From Dyella sp. OK004 (GTDB lineage Bacteria > Pseudomonadota > Gammaproteobacteria > Xanthomonadales > Rhodanobacteraceae): a stretch of DNA of 64,000 bases. The number at the start of each line of letters is the position of its first letter. The first letter of the stretch is position 1. The notes under the pieces are model-generated. The model was not told the origin of the DNA and searched no databases. It saw nothing but the letters and a program-made list of their open reading frames with translations. Positions 24,736 to 33,800 of this stretch are shown here, piece after piece. The stretch spans positions 1,259,469 to 1,323,468 of the forward strand of contig NZ_FOZI01000001.1 in assembly GCF_900114495.1 (NCBI RefSeq). The letters run 5' to 3'. Position numbers and translations under genes: made by a program.

Positions 24736-27192
24736 ATGGAAACGACGAAGACGGGAAGTAACTTTGCACCATTGTCGCGGGACGCAATGCATGATTTGTT
24801 TGGCGAAAGCGCGGCACCGCTTGCCGATAAACCACCGCTTTCCATCAATGGCTTATGGGAGTCAGGCGCATTCGGCGGCGGCTCGGTGTGCAACCATCAG
24901 ACCACCGAAGATCCCAATCTAACGCTGACCGGTACGATCGACATGAGCTCGCCCTGGGTGGCGGCCATGGCAGGCAATCTGTGGGTAAAGGTCCTGGATG
25001 ATGGTGTAGAAATCGGACGATTCAGGATCACGGAAGGCACGGGTTTCTGGGAATTCGATCTCCCATCGCCGCTGTCGCTTGGCGAACATCATTTGACCGT
25101 CCAGCTTGGGGACAGCCCCGTAAGCAATGCCTTCGATATCACTGAAATTCCACATGTCCCCGTTGAGGTGCCAGACATAGCGCCCACCATTACCCACGTC
25201 GTCGACGCCCCGAACCATGATGTCGGTCAAGACGGCGCCACGGGCAACACGCGCCCGTTATTGATCGGAAACGCGGCCCCCGGTAGTTGGGTGACGATCA
25301 TGGATGGCGCGACCGTACTGGGCAAGGTCAAGGCCGGCCTGGGCGGCACCTGGATGTTTACGGACAACGATTATCGGAGCGCGCTGGGCGACGGCCCGCA
25401 CCACCTTGCCGCCGTTTCGGACAGCGGCAACGCCAGTGCGGCGTACGATTTCAATATCGATACGACGCCACCGCCGATTCCGGCGCCAGAAATCACCTAC
25501 GTTGTCGATGGCCCGAACCACGATCTTAATCATGGCACCACGGACAATACGCGTCCGTTATTGATTGGCACCGCGGCCCCCAGTAGTTGGGTGACGATCA
25601 TGGATGGCACGACCATACTGGGCAAAGTCAAGGCCGGCCCGGGCGGCGCCTGGATGTTTACGGACAACGATTATCGGAGCGCGCTGGGTGATGGCACGCA
25701 TCATCTCTCGGCTGTTTCGGACAGCGGCAACGTCAGCGCAGTGTACGATTTCAATGTCGCTACGACGCCTGTGCAACAGCCGACGCCGCAGATCGATTAT
25801 GTGTTCGATGCTCAGGGCTACAACCTTGGCCAGGGTGGCACGACGGTCGATACGCATCCGCGCGTGATGGGTCATGGCGCCGCTCCCAATAGCTGGGTGA
25901 CCATCAAGGATGGCGAAATAGAGTTAGGCAAAGTCCAGGCGGACTCGGCGGGTAATTGGACGCTCGACACCTATGCGGCTTCGTTGGGCGACGGCCCGCA
26001 TCACCTCGTTGCCGTCTCGGCCGACGGTAACGCCAGCGCGCCGTTCGATATCAACGTCCATGTGATCGCGGCGCCGGTAATCGACCACGCCTATGGCGAA
26101 ACAGGTGGCGTGGAAACAGCGATTGGTGCGGATGGAAAAACGGACGACAGGCATCCAAGGCTCGAAGGCTCGGCCGAACCCAACAGCTGGGTGACGATCA
26201 GGGATGGCCTGGTTGAGATTGGCCGGGTTCAGGCAGACGACAAGGGCCATTGGGTGCTCAACAGCTCGGACTATAAGGTGGACCTGAGCAACGGCGCACA
26301 TCATCTTGTCGCCGTATCCGACAGCCACACCAACAGTGCGCCGGTGGATTTCACGGTGGACACCACGCCGCCAGCCGAAGCACCGTTCTTTATCGGCGCC
26401 CAGGCGGGAGATGACCAGATATTCCTGTACAACACCGACAAGACGGACGAGACACGCCTTACGTTCTTTGGTAAAGGCGCTGAACCGGGCGCTACGGTGA
26501 CGATCATGGAAGATGGTCACGTTATCGGCACGGCAAAGGCCAGCCCTACAGGCGCTTGGATGTTCGCGTACGACGCCGCGGTGACCGATGGCTTTCATCA
26601 TTTCACCGCACAGGTGGGTGATGGCCCGGTCAGCAAGCCATTCGATGTCGCCGTGGCCACGGCGGAGCCGCACATCATCACAGTGTACGACTCCAACATC
26701 GGCGGCTATTACAACCACGACGGCATATCCACGACGGATTCAACACCGAGGTTCACCGGTGAAGGCCCCAAGGGCAGCGTCGTGACGCTGATCGATGTGG
26801 ATAGCGGAAAGGTGCTGGGCACCACCACGGTCAACACACAAGGTTTGTGGTCGATCGAACCGAGCCTTGGGCCGGGCGAGCACCATCTGCGCGTCGAGGC
26901 AGACAACGGCAAGGTGAGCAGTACGGATTTTGACATCCGTATCGAAAGCACTCCGTCTGCGTCCAGCCAAGCCGAGGGCCATTCGTTGAGTGACGTGCTT
27001 GCTGCCGGCGAAGGCGATTTATTCGCGACGGATCATGGCCACGACAATGCCATGCTGAGCGTGCATGACGTGGAACCCACTACGGAAGGCATGGCCGTGA
27101 ATGGCTCGAATGCGCCAACGCACGACGTCTCCACGCTCAACGCCAACCTGGTGTTGCCGCATGAGCAGGCGCATACGCACGCCGTAATGTAA
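24736..27192 (+). CDS. Large Ig-repeat protein 2, probable type I secretion substrate
   Basis: The 818-residue paralogue has no signal peptide and about six to seven Ig-like repeats (cores GSWVTIMDGATVLGKVKAG, DGPHHLAAVSDSGNAS). It ends HSLSDVLAAGEGDLF, HGHDNAMLSVHDVE and LNANLVLPHEQAHTHAVM, matching proteins 1 and 3. ATG 24736 is preferred over 24730 because AAGGA is then correctly spaced. The N-terminal 40 residues (METTKTGSNFAPLSR) differ from the other two, so the shared part is C-terminal, consistent with a C-terminal secretion signal. Role in adhesion or matrix is inferred from repeats and locus. Confidence 0.84.
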   Translation: METTKTGSNFAPLSRDAMHDLFGESAAPLADKPPLSINGLWESGAFGGGSVCNHQTTEDPNLTLTGTIDMSSPWVAAMAGNLWVKVLDDGVEIGRFRITEGTGFWEFDLPSPLSLGEHHLTVQLGDSPVSNAFDITEIPHVPVEVPDIAPTITHVVDAPNHDVGQDGATGNTRPLLIGNAAPGSWVTIMDGATVLGKVKAGLGGTWMFTDNDYRSALGDGPHHLAAVSDSGNASAAYDFNIDTTPPPIPAPEITYVVDGPNHDLNHGTTDNTRPLLIGTAAPSSWVTIMDGTTILGKVKAGPGGAWMFTDNDYRSALGDGTHHLSAVSDSGNVSAVYDFNVATTPVQQPTPQIDYVFDAQGYNLGQGGTTVDTHPRVMGHGAAPNSWVTIKDGEIELGKVQADSAGNWTLDTYAASLGDGPHHLVAVSADGNASAPFDINVHVIAAPVIDHAYGETGGVETAIGADGKTDDRHPRLEGSAEPNSWVTIRDGLVEIGRVQADDKGHWVLNSSDYKVDLSNGAHHLVAVSDSHTNSAPVDFTVDTTPPAEAPFFIGAQAGDDQIFLYNTDKTDETRLTFFGKGAEPGATVTIMEDGHVIGTAKASPTGAWMFAYDAAVTDGFHHFTAQVGDGPVSKPFDVAVATAEPHIITVYDSNIGGYYNHDGISTTDSTPRFTGEGPKGSVVTLIDVDSGKVLGTTTVNTQGLWSIEPSLGPGEHHLRVEADNGKVSSTDFDIRIESTPSASSQAEGHSLSDVLAAGEGDLFATDHGHDNAMLSVHDVEPTTEGMAVNGSNAPTHDVSTLNANLVLPHEQAHTHAVM
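25198..25770 (+). repeat. Two near-identical ~300-bp Ig-repeat units within protein 2
   Basis: The segments around 25261 and 25561 are offset by exactly 300 bases and nearly identical over more than 200 bases (GTAGTTGGGTGACGATCATG and GGATGTTTACGGACAACGAT in both). Recent duplication is likely. Confidence 0.85.
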
Positions 27193-27244
27193 GCAGGCGA
27201 TGACGCCGGGCGCACTGATGTTGTTGCCAATGCGCCCGGCGTTC

Positions 27245-27279
27245 GGCCCCGTTCCGGCACATCGTGCTGGAACGGGGCC
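27245..27279 (+). terminator. Hairpin after Ig-repeat gene 2
   Basis: Perfect 11-base arms 27245-27255 and 27269-27279 (GGCCCCGTTCC) with additional inner pairing GCAC/GTGC, 52 bases after the stop. No T-tract. Confidence 0.55.
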
Positions 27280-27378
27280 TCCTGGTCGGTGAGTTGCCCA
27301 TCTTCATCCCGAAGGCGATACCTCAACGAACGGGCTGCATCGTTTCACTTTTTCCAATCTTCAGAATGGAGTTCATGG

Positions 27379-30060
27379 ATGACTAATCAGGTCATGACAG
27401 AAAGCATCACCGGTAACGAGCTTCCGGCCGTGCTTACCCTGCTCGGTCCGCAGGACAAGACCGGCTACGATCAGGGCTATGTACAGCCCTATCATTCCTC
27501 GGATGATGCGCGCCCGCAGTTTTCGGGCTATGCCACACCCAACAGCTTCATCACCATTTACGACGGCGATACGCCCATCGGTACGGCGCAGGCCGATTTC
27601 GAAGGCTATTGGCGATTCGTGCCCACGGCTCCATTGGCTGATGGTGGTCACGACATCAGCGTCACGGCCGCCAATGACGCCGGCACCAGCGATCGACTGC
27701 ACTACGACTTCCCGTTGAGCATCGACACCTCAGACGTTCAACCGGAACAGCTGGTCATCAACTCCGCCTTTGAAAACGGCGGTACACGGGTCGGCTATAT
27801 GTACGATTTCGACAGCCGGGTCGTTCACGACAATCGCCCGACTATCGAAGGCACTGCCAAGGCCAATAGCCTTGTAACGATCAAGGATGGCGACACCGTG
27901 CTCGGCACGGCACAAACTGACCAGTGGGGCAACTGGTCATTCACGCCTTCGCAGGCATTGGAGAATGGCCCGCATAGTCTGCATGCCGTGGTGGACGGCC
28001 AGAGCAGTGCGTCGTTCGATCTCAACATCGAGTCGGTTCCGGCACCGCAAGTCACTTATGTCTTCGACGACGTCGACGAACAGGGCTACCTCACCAGTGG
28101 CTCCACCACGGACGACACGAATCCAACCATTCAGGGTACAGCCGAGACCTACAGTCTGGTCACGATCTATGACAATGGCGTGCCCATTGGCACGGTGCAG
28201 GCCAACCGGCAGGGCGCATGGTCGTTCACGCCGGACACGCCGCTGAACGATGGCACGCATCATCTGAGCGCCGAGGTGAACGGCCAGTCGTCCGGCACAT
28301 CGTTCGTGATCAACGTTGCCAATCATACCGACGTACCGGCATTGACCATCGACTCTGTCTACGACGACGTGGGTAATCCGGGCTATGTGCAACCGGGTAC
28401 GACTACCGACGACAGCCATCCGAAATTGGAAGGTATGGCAGCAGCCGGCAGTCTGGTCACGATCTACGACAACGGTCAGCCCATTGGCACCGTGCCGGCC
28501 GATCAGTACGGGCATTGGCAGTTTGTGCCGCAGGCAGCACTGATCGATGGTTCTCACCAGCTGATCGCCAGCGCGGGTGGCCAGAACAGCGCGCCGTACG
28601 TGATCAATGTCGACACCCATGTGCCGGAGGCGCCGATCATCGAATTTGCCTACGGCGATGCTGGTGGCCAGCAAGATCACTTGTCCTCGGGTGCGACTAC
28701 CGCCAACAACCACCCTCAATTGCATGGCACGGCGGAAGCCGGCAGCCTGGTAACGATTTACGACCACGGTATTGCCGTGGGTATGGCAAAAGCCGATGAG
28801 CAGGGTGCCTGGACGGTCACGCTGGATGTGATATTGGGTGATGGTCCGCATAATTTGATCGCCAACGTGGATGGGCAAAACAGCGCACCGTTCGCGCTCA
28901 ACATCGGCACCCATGCGCCGGCGCCGGTCATCAGCTATGCCTACGACGATGTCGGCAGCAAACAGGGCTACTTGTCCTCGGATGCGACTACCGACGACAA
29001 CCATCCGCAGCTGCAGGGCACGGCCGCGCCCGGCAACCTGGTGACGATCTATGACAACGGCATCATCATTGGCACAACCCAGAGCGACCTTGGGGGGCAC
29101 TGGACGTTCACGCCGAATGCCGTCGCCGTATTGAGCGATGGTATGCACAGTCTGATCGCCTCGGTGGGTGACCAGACCAGTGCACCGTTCGTACTCAACG
29201 TCGACACGCATGTGCCGGTACCGGCCATCAGCGCCGTCTACGGTTACGGCCATCAGCCCGGTTATCTGGAGTCGGGTGATATCACCGACAGCACACATCC
29301 GCTGTTGCAGGGCACAGCAACGGCCGGCAGCATGGTGAAGATCTACGACAACGGTGAACTCATCGGTACGACCTGGGCCGATCAGCATGGCAACTGGTCG
29401 TCACAGCAAACCATTACGTTGGGCGAAGGCCAGAACAGCCTGACCATCGAGGCGAACGGCCAGATCAGTGCACCATTCGTGGTCAACATCGACAACCATG
29501 CGCCGCCTGCACTAGTGCTTGGCATTTCCGGCTATGAGACACCGGATGGCTACACCGGCGAGCCCGGCACCATCGATCACCCGTCGTACCTGATTTTGCA
29601 CGGCACCGCGCCCGCTAACACCCTGGTTACCATCTGGGACGGAAGCACCAAACTTGGCAGCTACCTGACGGATGCCTCGGGCACCTGGGATCTGCGTGTT
29701 CCGGACGGCCAGGCCACGAGCGACGGCATGCATCACTACACAGTGCAAAACTATCTGACCGGCGAAACGAGTGCCGCGTTCGATCTCACCATCGGTCACG
29801 TGGCTGACGCACAGGATCATGCCACCAACTTGGCGTTGAACGACGTGCTCGGCGCGGGTGAGGGCGAGCTGTTCACGGCGGACCATCACTGCGATAACGC
29901 CAAGCTGAGCGTGCATGACGTCTTAGCTTCTGCGGTGAACGACATGTCGACACAAGATGCGGTGACAGACGGGATGGATGTCCTCACCCAAGGTGCCTCC
30001 ACGCTCAACGCCAACCTGGTGTTGCCGCATGAGCAGATGCATACACATGCCGTGATGTGA
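27379..30060 (+). CDS. Large Ig-repeat protein 3, probable type I secretion substrate
   Basis: The 893-residue paralogue lacks a signal peptide and has about eight Ig-like repeats (cores GSLVTIYDNGQPIGTVPADQ, DGSHQLIASAGGQNSAPYVI). The C-terminus repeats the family pattern: LALNDVLGAGEGELF, CDNAKLSVHDV, and LNANLVLPHEQMHTHAVM. ATG 27379 is chosen because TGGAG lies seven bases upstream and the upstream in-frame extension is not hydrophobic or conserved. Together with proteins 1 and 2 it forms a three-gene family directly behind the exporter genes. The repeats resemble those of BapA/LapA-type biofilm adhesins, but this protein is much shorter and lacks an N-terminal anchor. Confidence 0.85.
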   Translation: MTNQVMTESITGNELPAVLTLLGPQDKTGYDQGYVQPYHSSDDARPQFSGYATPNSFITIYDGDTPIGTAQADFEGYWRFVPTAPLADGGHDISVTAANDAGTSDRLHYDFPLSIDTSDVQPEQLVINSAFENGGTRVGYMYDFDSRVVHDNRPTIEGTAKANSLVTIKDGDTVLGTAQTDQWGNWSFTPSQALENGPHSLHAVVDGQSSASFDLNIESVPAPQVTYVFDDVDEQGYLTSGSTTDDTNPTIQGTAETYSLVTIYDNGVPIGTVQANRQGAWSFTPDTPLNDGTHHLSAEVNGQSSGTSFVINVANHTDVPALTIDSVYDDVGNPGYVQPGTTTDDSHPKLEGMAAAGSLVTIYDNGQPIGTVPADQYGHWQFVPQAALIDGSHQLIASAGGQNSAPYVINVDTHVPEAPIIEFAYGDAGGQQDHLSSGATTANNHPQLHGTAEAGSLVTIYDHGIAVGMAKADEQGAWTVTLDVILGDGPHNLIANVDGQNSAPFALNIGTHAPAPVISYAYDDVGSKQGYLSSDATTDDNHPQLQGTAAPGNLVTIYDNGIIIGTTQSDLGGHWTFTPNAVAVLSDGMHSLIASVGDQTSAPFVLNVDTHVPVPAISAVYGYGHQPGYLESGDITDSTHPLLQGTATAGSMVKIYDNGELIGTTWADQHGNWSSQQTITLGEGQNSLTIEANGQISAPFVVNIDNHAPPALVLGISGYETPDGYTGEPGTIDHPSYLILHGTAPANTLVTIWDGSTKLGSYLTDASGTWDLRVPDGQATSDGMHHYTVQNYLTGETSAAFDLTIGHVADAQDHATNLALNDVLGAGEGELFTADHHCDNAKLSVHDVLASAVNDMSTQDAVTDGMDVLTQGASTLNANLVLPHEQMHTHAVM

Positions 30061-30072
30061 GATGAGTGACAA

Positions 30073-30109
30073 CCCGTTCGCACCGGCTGTGACAGCCCGT
30101 GCGAACGGG
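30073..30109 (+). terminator. Hairpin after Ig-repeat gene 3
   Basis: Arms 30073-30083 and 30099-30109 (CCCGTTCGCAC) plus inner GGCTGT/ACAGCC give about 17 paired bases, 12 bases after the stop. There is no T-tract; it may end or protect the substrate transcript. Confidence 0.55.
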
Positions 30110-30245
30110 CCTCATGAACTGTCCCGGCTGATACTGCCGGGACGCTTGCTGCGTCGAAGTGTGCTGACCCATATCCGTCAATACGCTGGCGCCATCCATC
30201 GCCAGCGACACCCATCAGAACGTCCTTACATCATGCAGACCGACG

Positions 30246-30890
30246 TCAGTTGGAGAAGCCTTGCCTTCTCAAGTAATCGAATAGCTCTGCGTCGTTGCGA
30301 ATGCCGAGCTTGCGCATGGCGTCGCTCTTCTGCTTGCTGATGGTTGTGACACCGCGATTGAGCTGATCAGCGATCTGCTTAACTTTCAGACCTGAGGCAA
30401 TCAGCCTGAGCACTTCCATTTCACGGGGCGAAAGCGATTTTTTTCCGTCGCCCGACATGTTTGCGTCGCCCGCTTCCCCAGCAAGGCGTTTAAGCGTCGT
30501 GCTGATGTAGGTATTGCCCTTGTGCACTGTCTGAATGGCGACAGGCAGCTCGTTCATGGAAGAGCCTTTGTCAATCAGGCCAAGCACGCCCAAGGACGAC
30601 ACCATTCGGAGTATTCCGACATTGTTGGAGACGCTGAGCATCAAAATAGGAAGAGTCGGATGGCTCCGTCGGATTCGTTCCATCATCGTATAGCCATCGG
30701 AATGCTTGCTTCCCGGCATCGATAGATCCGTCACCAGGACGTCGCACGGATGCCGCCCCAAATGACCGAGCAACTCGTCCACATTGCTGGCTTCGGCCAC
30801 GATGCCCCCAACTCCACTGGCTTCGATGACAGCCCGCGTGCCAATGCGGACTACGGGATGATCGTCGGCGAGAATGATACGTATAGACAT
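30246..30890 (-). CDS. BvgA/RcsB-like response regulator (NarL family)
   Basis: The 214-residue protein has a receiver domain with acidic pair in ILADDHPV, phospho-acceptor Asp in VLVTDLSMPGSKHSDG (about residue 55) and Lys in LIDKGSS, followed by a LuxR-type helix-turn-helix (LSPREMEVLRLIASGLKVKQ, then VTTISKQKSDAMRKLGI). The DLSMPG plus spacing is close to RcsB and BvgA. It should be phosphorylated through the adjacent hybrid kinase and act on promoters. Its ATG overlaps the kinase's ATG on the opposite strand. Likely targets are the neighbouring secretion and fimbrial operons, an inference from position. Confidence 0.9.
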   Translation of the reverse strand: MSIRIILADDHPVVRIGTRAVIEASGVGGIVAEASNVDELLGHLGRHPCDVLVTDLSMPGSKHSDGYTMMERIRRSHPTLPILMLSVSNNVGILRMVSSLGVLGLIDKGSSMNELPVAIQTVHKGNTYISTTLKRLAGEAGDANMSGDGKKSLSPREMEVLRLIASGLKVKQIADQLNRGVTTISKQKSDAMRKLGIRNDAELFDYLRRQGFSN

Positions 30891-33800
30891 GAATAGTGAC
30901 TCAAGATGTAAGGGAATAAAGAACGATGGCTGGAAGGCCTTAGGATATTTCAGCTATCCGATTCGTATATCCCGTCGCTCTGTTTTTCGTCATTTTCTTA
31001 CCGCCCTCGTGCTGCTCATCGCGATGAGCAGCCCCTTGGCCAAGGACGTATCGCTCAGCCCGAAACAGGCGCAATGGGTGCGGGAGAACCCTGTAATCAG
31101 GGTGGGTCTGTATAGCGACGATACGCCGCCTCTCGAAATATTCCGCAACGGAAAACCGGACGGTTTCAGTTACGACTATCTCGTGGCTATCGCTACGAAT
31201 CTGGGTCTGCGTGTAGAGGCCCGCAAATACAATAGCCTTGCCGAGGAGCTGGATGCCGCCTGCCGCGGCGAGATCGACGTCATCATGAATCTGATGATCA
31301 CGGCGGAGCGCACGAAGTGCCTGGCCTTCACTCAGGCCTATATACAGACTCCCGCAGCACTGACTGCGCGCATTGATGACGAACGACCGACTGCCAACGC
31401 CCATCTGACCGGCTTGCGCGTAGCCGTGGAACGCGACTTCTACACCAATGAGGGAGTGCGCGAGCGCTACCCTAATGCCATTCCGCTGGAGGCCAAAAAC
31501 ACGCTCGACGCTCTGCGCATGGTGTCCCGCGGACGGGCCGATGTCTATCTCGGCAACCCGTATCTCATCAACGCCCTTCTGCGTAAGCATGACATTCACG
31601 GATTGGGGCTGATCCAACAGAACGAGATACCACTGGCCAAACTTCACTATGGCGTGCCGAATTCGAAGGAACCGTTAGCCGGAGCCATTGACGCCGCTAT
31701 GGCGGCCATGCCCGATGCGCAGTCGCAGGCGATCAAGCAGCGCTGGCTTCCCGTACTGCCGTGGACAGCTGGCGAGCAGCCATCGCTGACGCCTTCCGAA
31801 GCGGCCGCGCTCGAGCACACCCTCAAGCTTGGCTTCGTAACGAACTTTCCACCCTTATCGTTTACGGATCCGAAAGGTGAGCCGACCGGACTCGCCGCGG
31901 AGTATCTGCGACGGTTTCGCGATGCTGGCGCGAAGTTCGAGTTGGTAAAAGCGAAAGACCTGGGGGATATCAAGGACAAGTTACGCAAGGGCGAAATCGA
32001 CGCCGTAATAGGTATGCCTCTGGGCACGCCGACTCCGAGCGACAGCTGGATTTTCAGCAAACCCTTCCTGACCGTGGCCGATGTCATCGTTACACGTGAG
32101 GGTAGCTATTCGGTGCGGGACATCCACGATCTCGGCGAAGGTCGCATTGCGTTGTCCGACCCCGACCGATTGGGTCCCTTGGTACTAGCCCAGGCGCCCA
32201 GCGCAAGATTCGTTCTGGCGCACAACGTTTATGAGGGCCTGTCGCTGGTCAGCAGCGGGCAGGCCGACGCGTATATCGGCAATCTCGCAGTGGTCGACCG
32301 GCTGGTGCAGGAGCACTACACCGGCAGCCTGCACCTCGCCGCGCCCGCCAGCATCAATGACGAATTCACCTTCGCTGCACGCCCCCAATACGCGTCAGCC
32401 GTTGCGGTCTTCGATCGTATGCGCAGCATGATGTCTCAGCGCGAACGCGCGTCGTTGCGAGGCGCCTGGATGGGCGTGGAGTATCGCAGCGGCATCGACT
32501 GGCGCGTCGCGCTGCGGTGGTTGCTGCCTATATGCCTCGCACTGTTGGCGGCGGCCTTGGTCGCCGCCATCGGGTACCGGCACCTGCGACGCGAGGTGGA
32601 GGAACGCCGTCGCGTCGAGAAGCGACTGGCCAAAGTCACGGACAATCTACCTGCGGTGGTATATCAGCTGCGCCGTACACCCGACGGTACATTTTCCTTT
32701 CCATTTATAGCGGGCGATGTGCCCTCGATGTTCGGCGCGACGGCCGACGCAGCGATGCGCGACGAACGCTATTTGTTCTCACTGGTGCATCCTGATGACC
32801 AAGTGTTGCTGGAACAGGCGCTGGAGATCGCGTCGATATCACTCGATAACCTCGCCATCGATTTCCGTGTGAAGTCCAGCGAAGGATGGCGCTGGATCCG
32901 TTCGCGCGGGCGACTGCATCAATCCGATCGAGGCATGCTGTTGTGGAGTGGCTTCTGGATCGACGTAACGGAAGCGCGCGCGCAATCCGAGGCGCTGGTG
33001 GCCGCCAAAGCCGAGGCCGAGCGCGCCGCCGCTGCCAAGGCCGAGTTCCTTGCCACCATGAGTCACGAGATCCGCACGCCGATGAGTGGTGTGCTTGGCA
33101 TGCTGGAAGTGCTCGCGCATACCGGGCTCGATGGCGAGCAACAGCGCGTCGTGAAAACCATGGAGGACTCCGCGCAGATGCTGCGTCAGATCATCGATGA
33201 CATCCTGGACTTCTCCAAGATCGAGGCGGGTGCGCTAACACTGGAGGCTACGCCCATCCATATGCGCGATGTAATCGACAACGTACAGCAGATGCTGTCG
33301 GCGCAGGCCGCGGACAAGCAGCTGCGCATCACCAACACTATTGACGCGCGTGTGGCAGCCACGCATCTTGCCGATGGCATCCGTCTGCGCCAGATTCTGT
33401 TTAACCTGCTCAGCAACGCGATCAAGTTTACCGAGCATGGCGGCGTGACGATCCTGCTCACAGTGCTCGACGAAAACGACGCAGATCAATCCCTGCGCCT
33501 GTCGGTGATCGACACCGGCGTCGGCATTTCGGACGAGCAGAAGGAACGCCTGTTCCGGCCGTTTTCACAAGCCGAAATCTCTACGCAGCGACAATACGGC
33601 GGCACCGGCCTTGGCTTGAGCATCTGCCAGCGGCTGGTCGACTTGATGGGTGGCGATATCCAACTCAACAGTGCGCCACACCAGGGAACGCGGGTCGATG
33701 TCACGCTGAACTTGCCCGTATGCATTGCCGGTGCGGCGGCTGATCATTCGGCCAGCAACGATCGCGTTTTGGGTGATAGCCGGACAGCTAAGGTCGACTG

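Noticed and set aside
21243-30060. RTX toxin family assignment for the large repeat proteins
   Set aside because: No GGxGxDxxx nonapeptides are seen; repeats are Ig-like.
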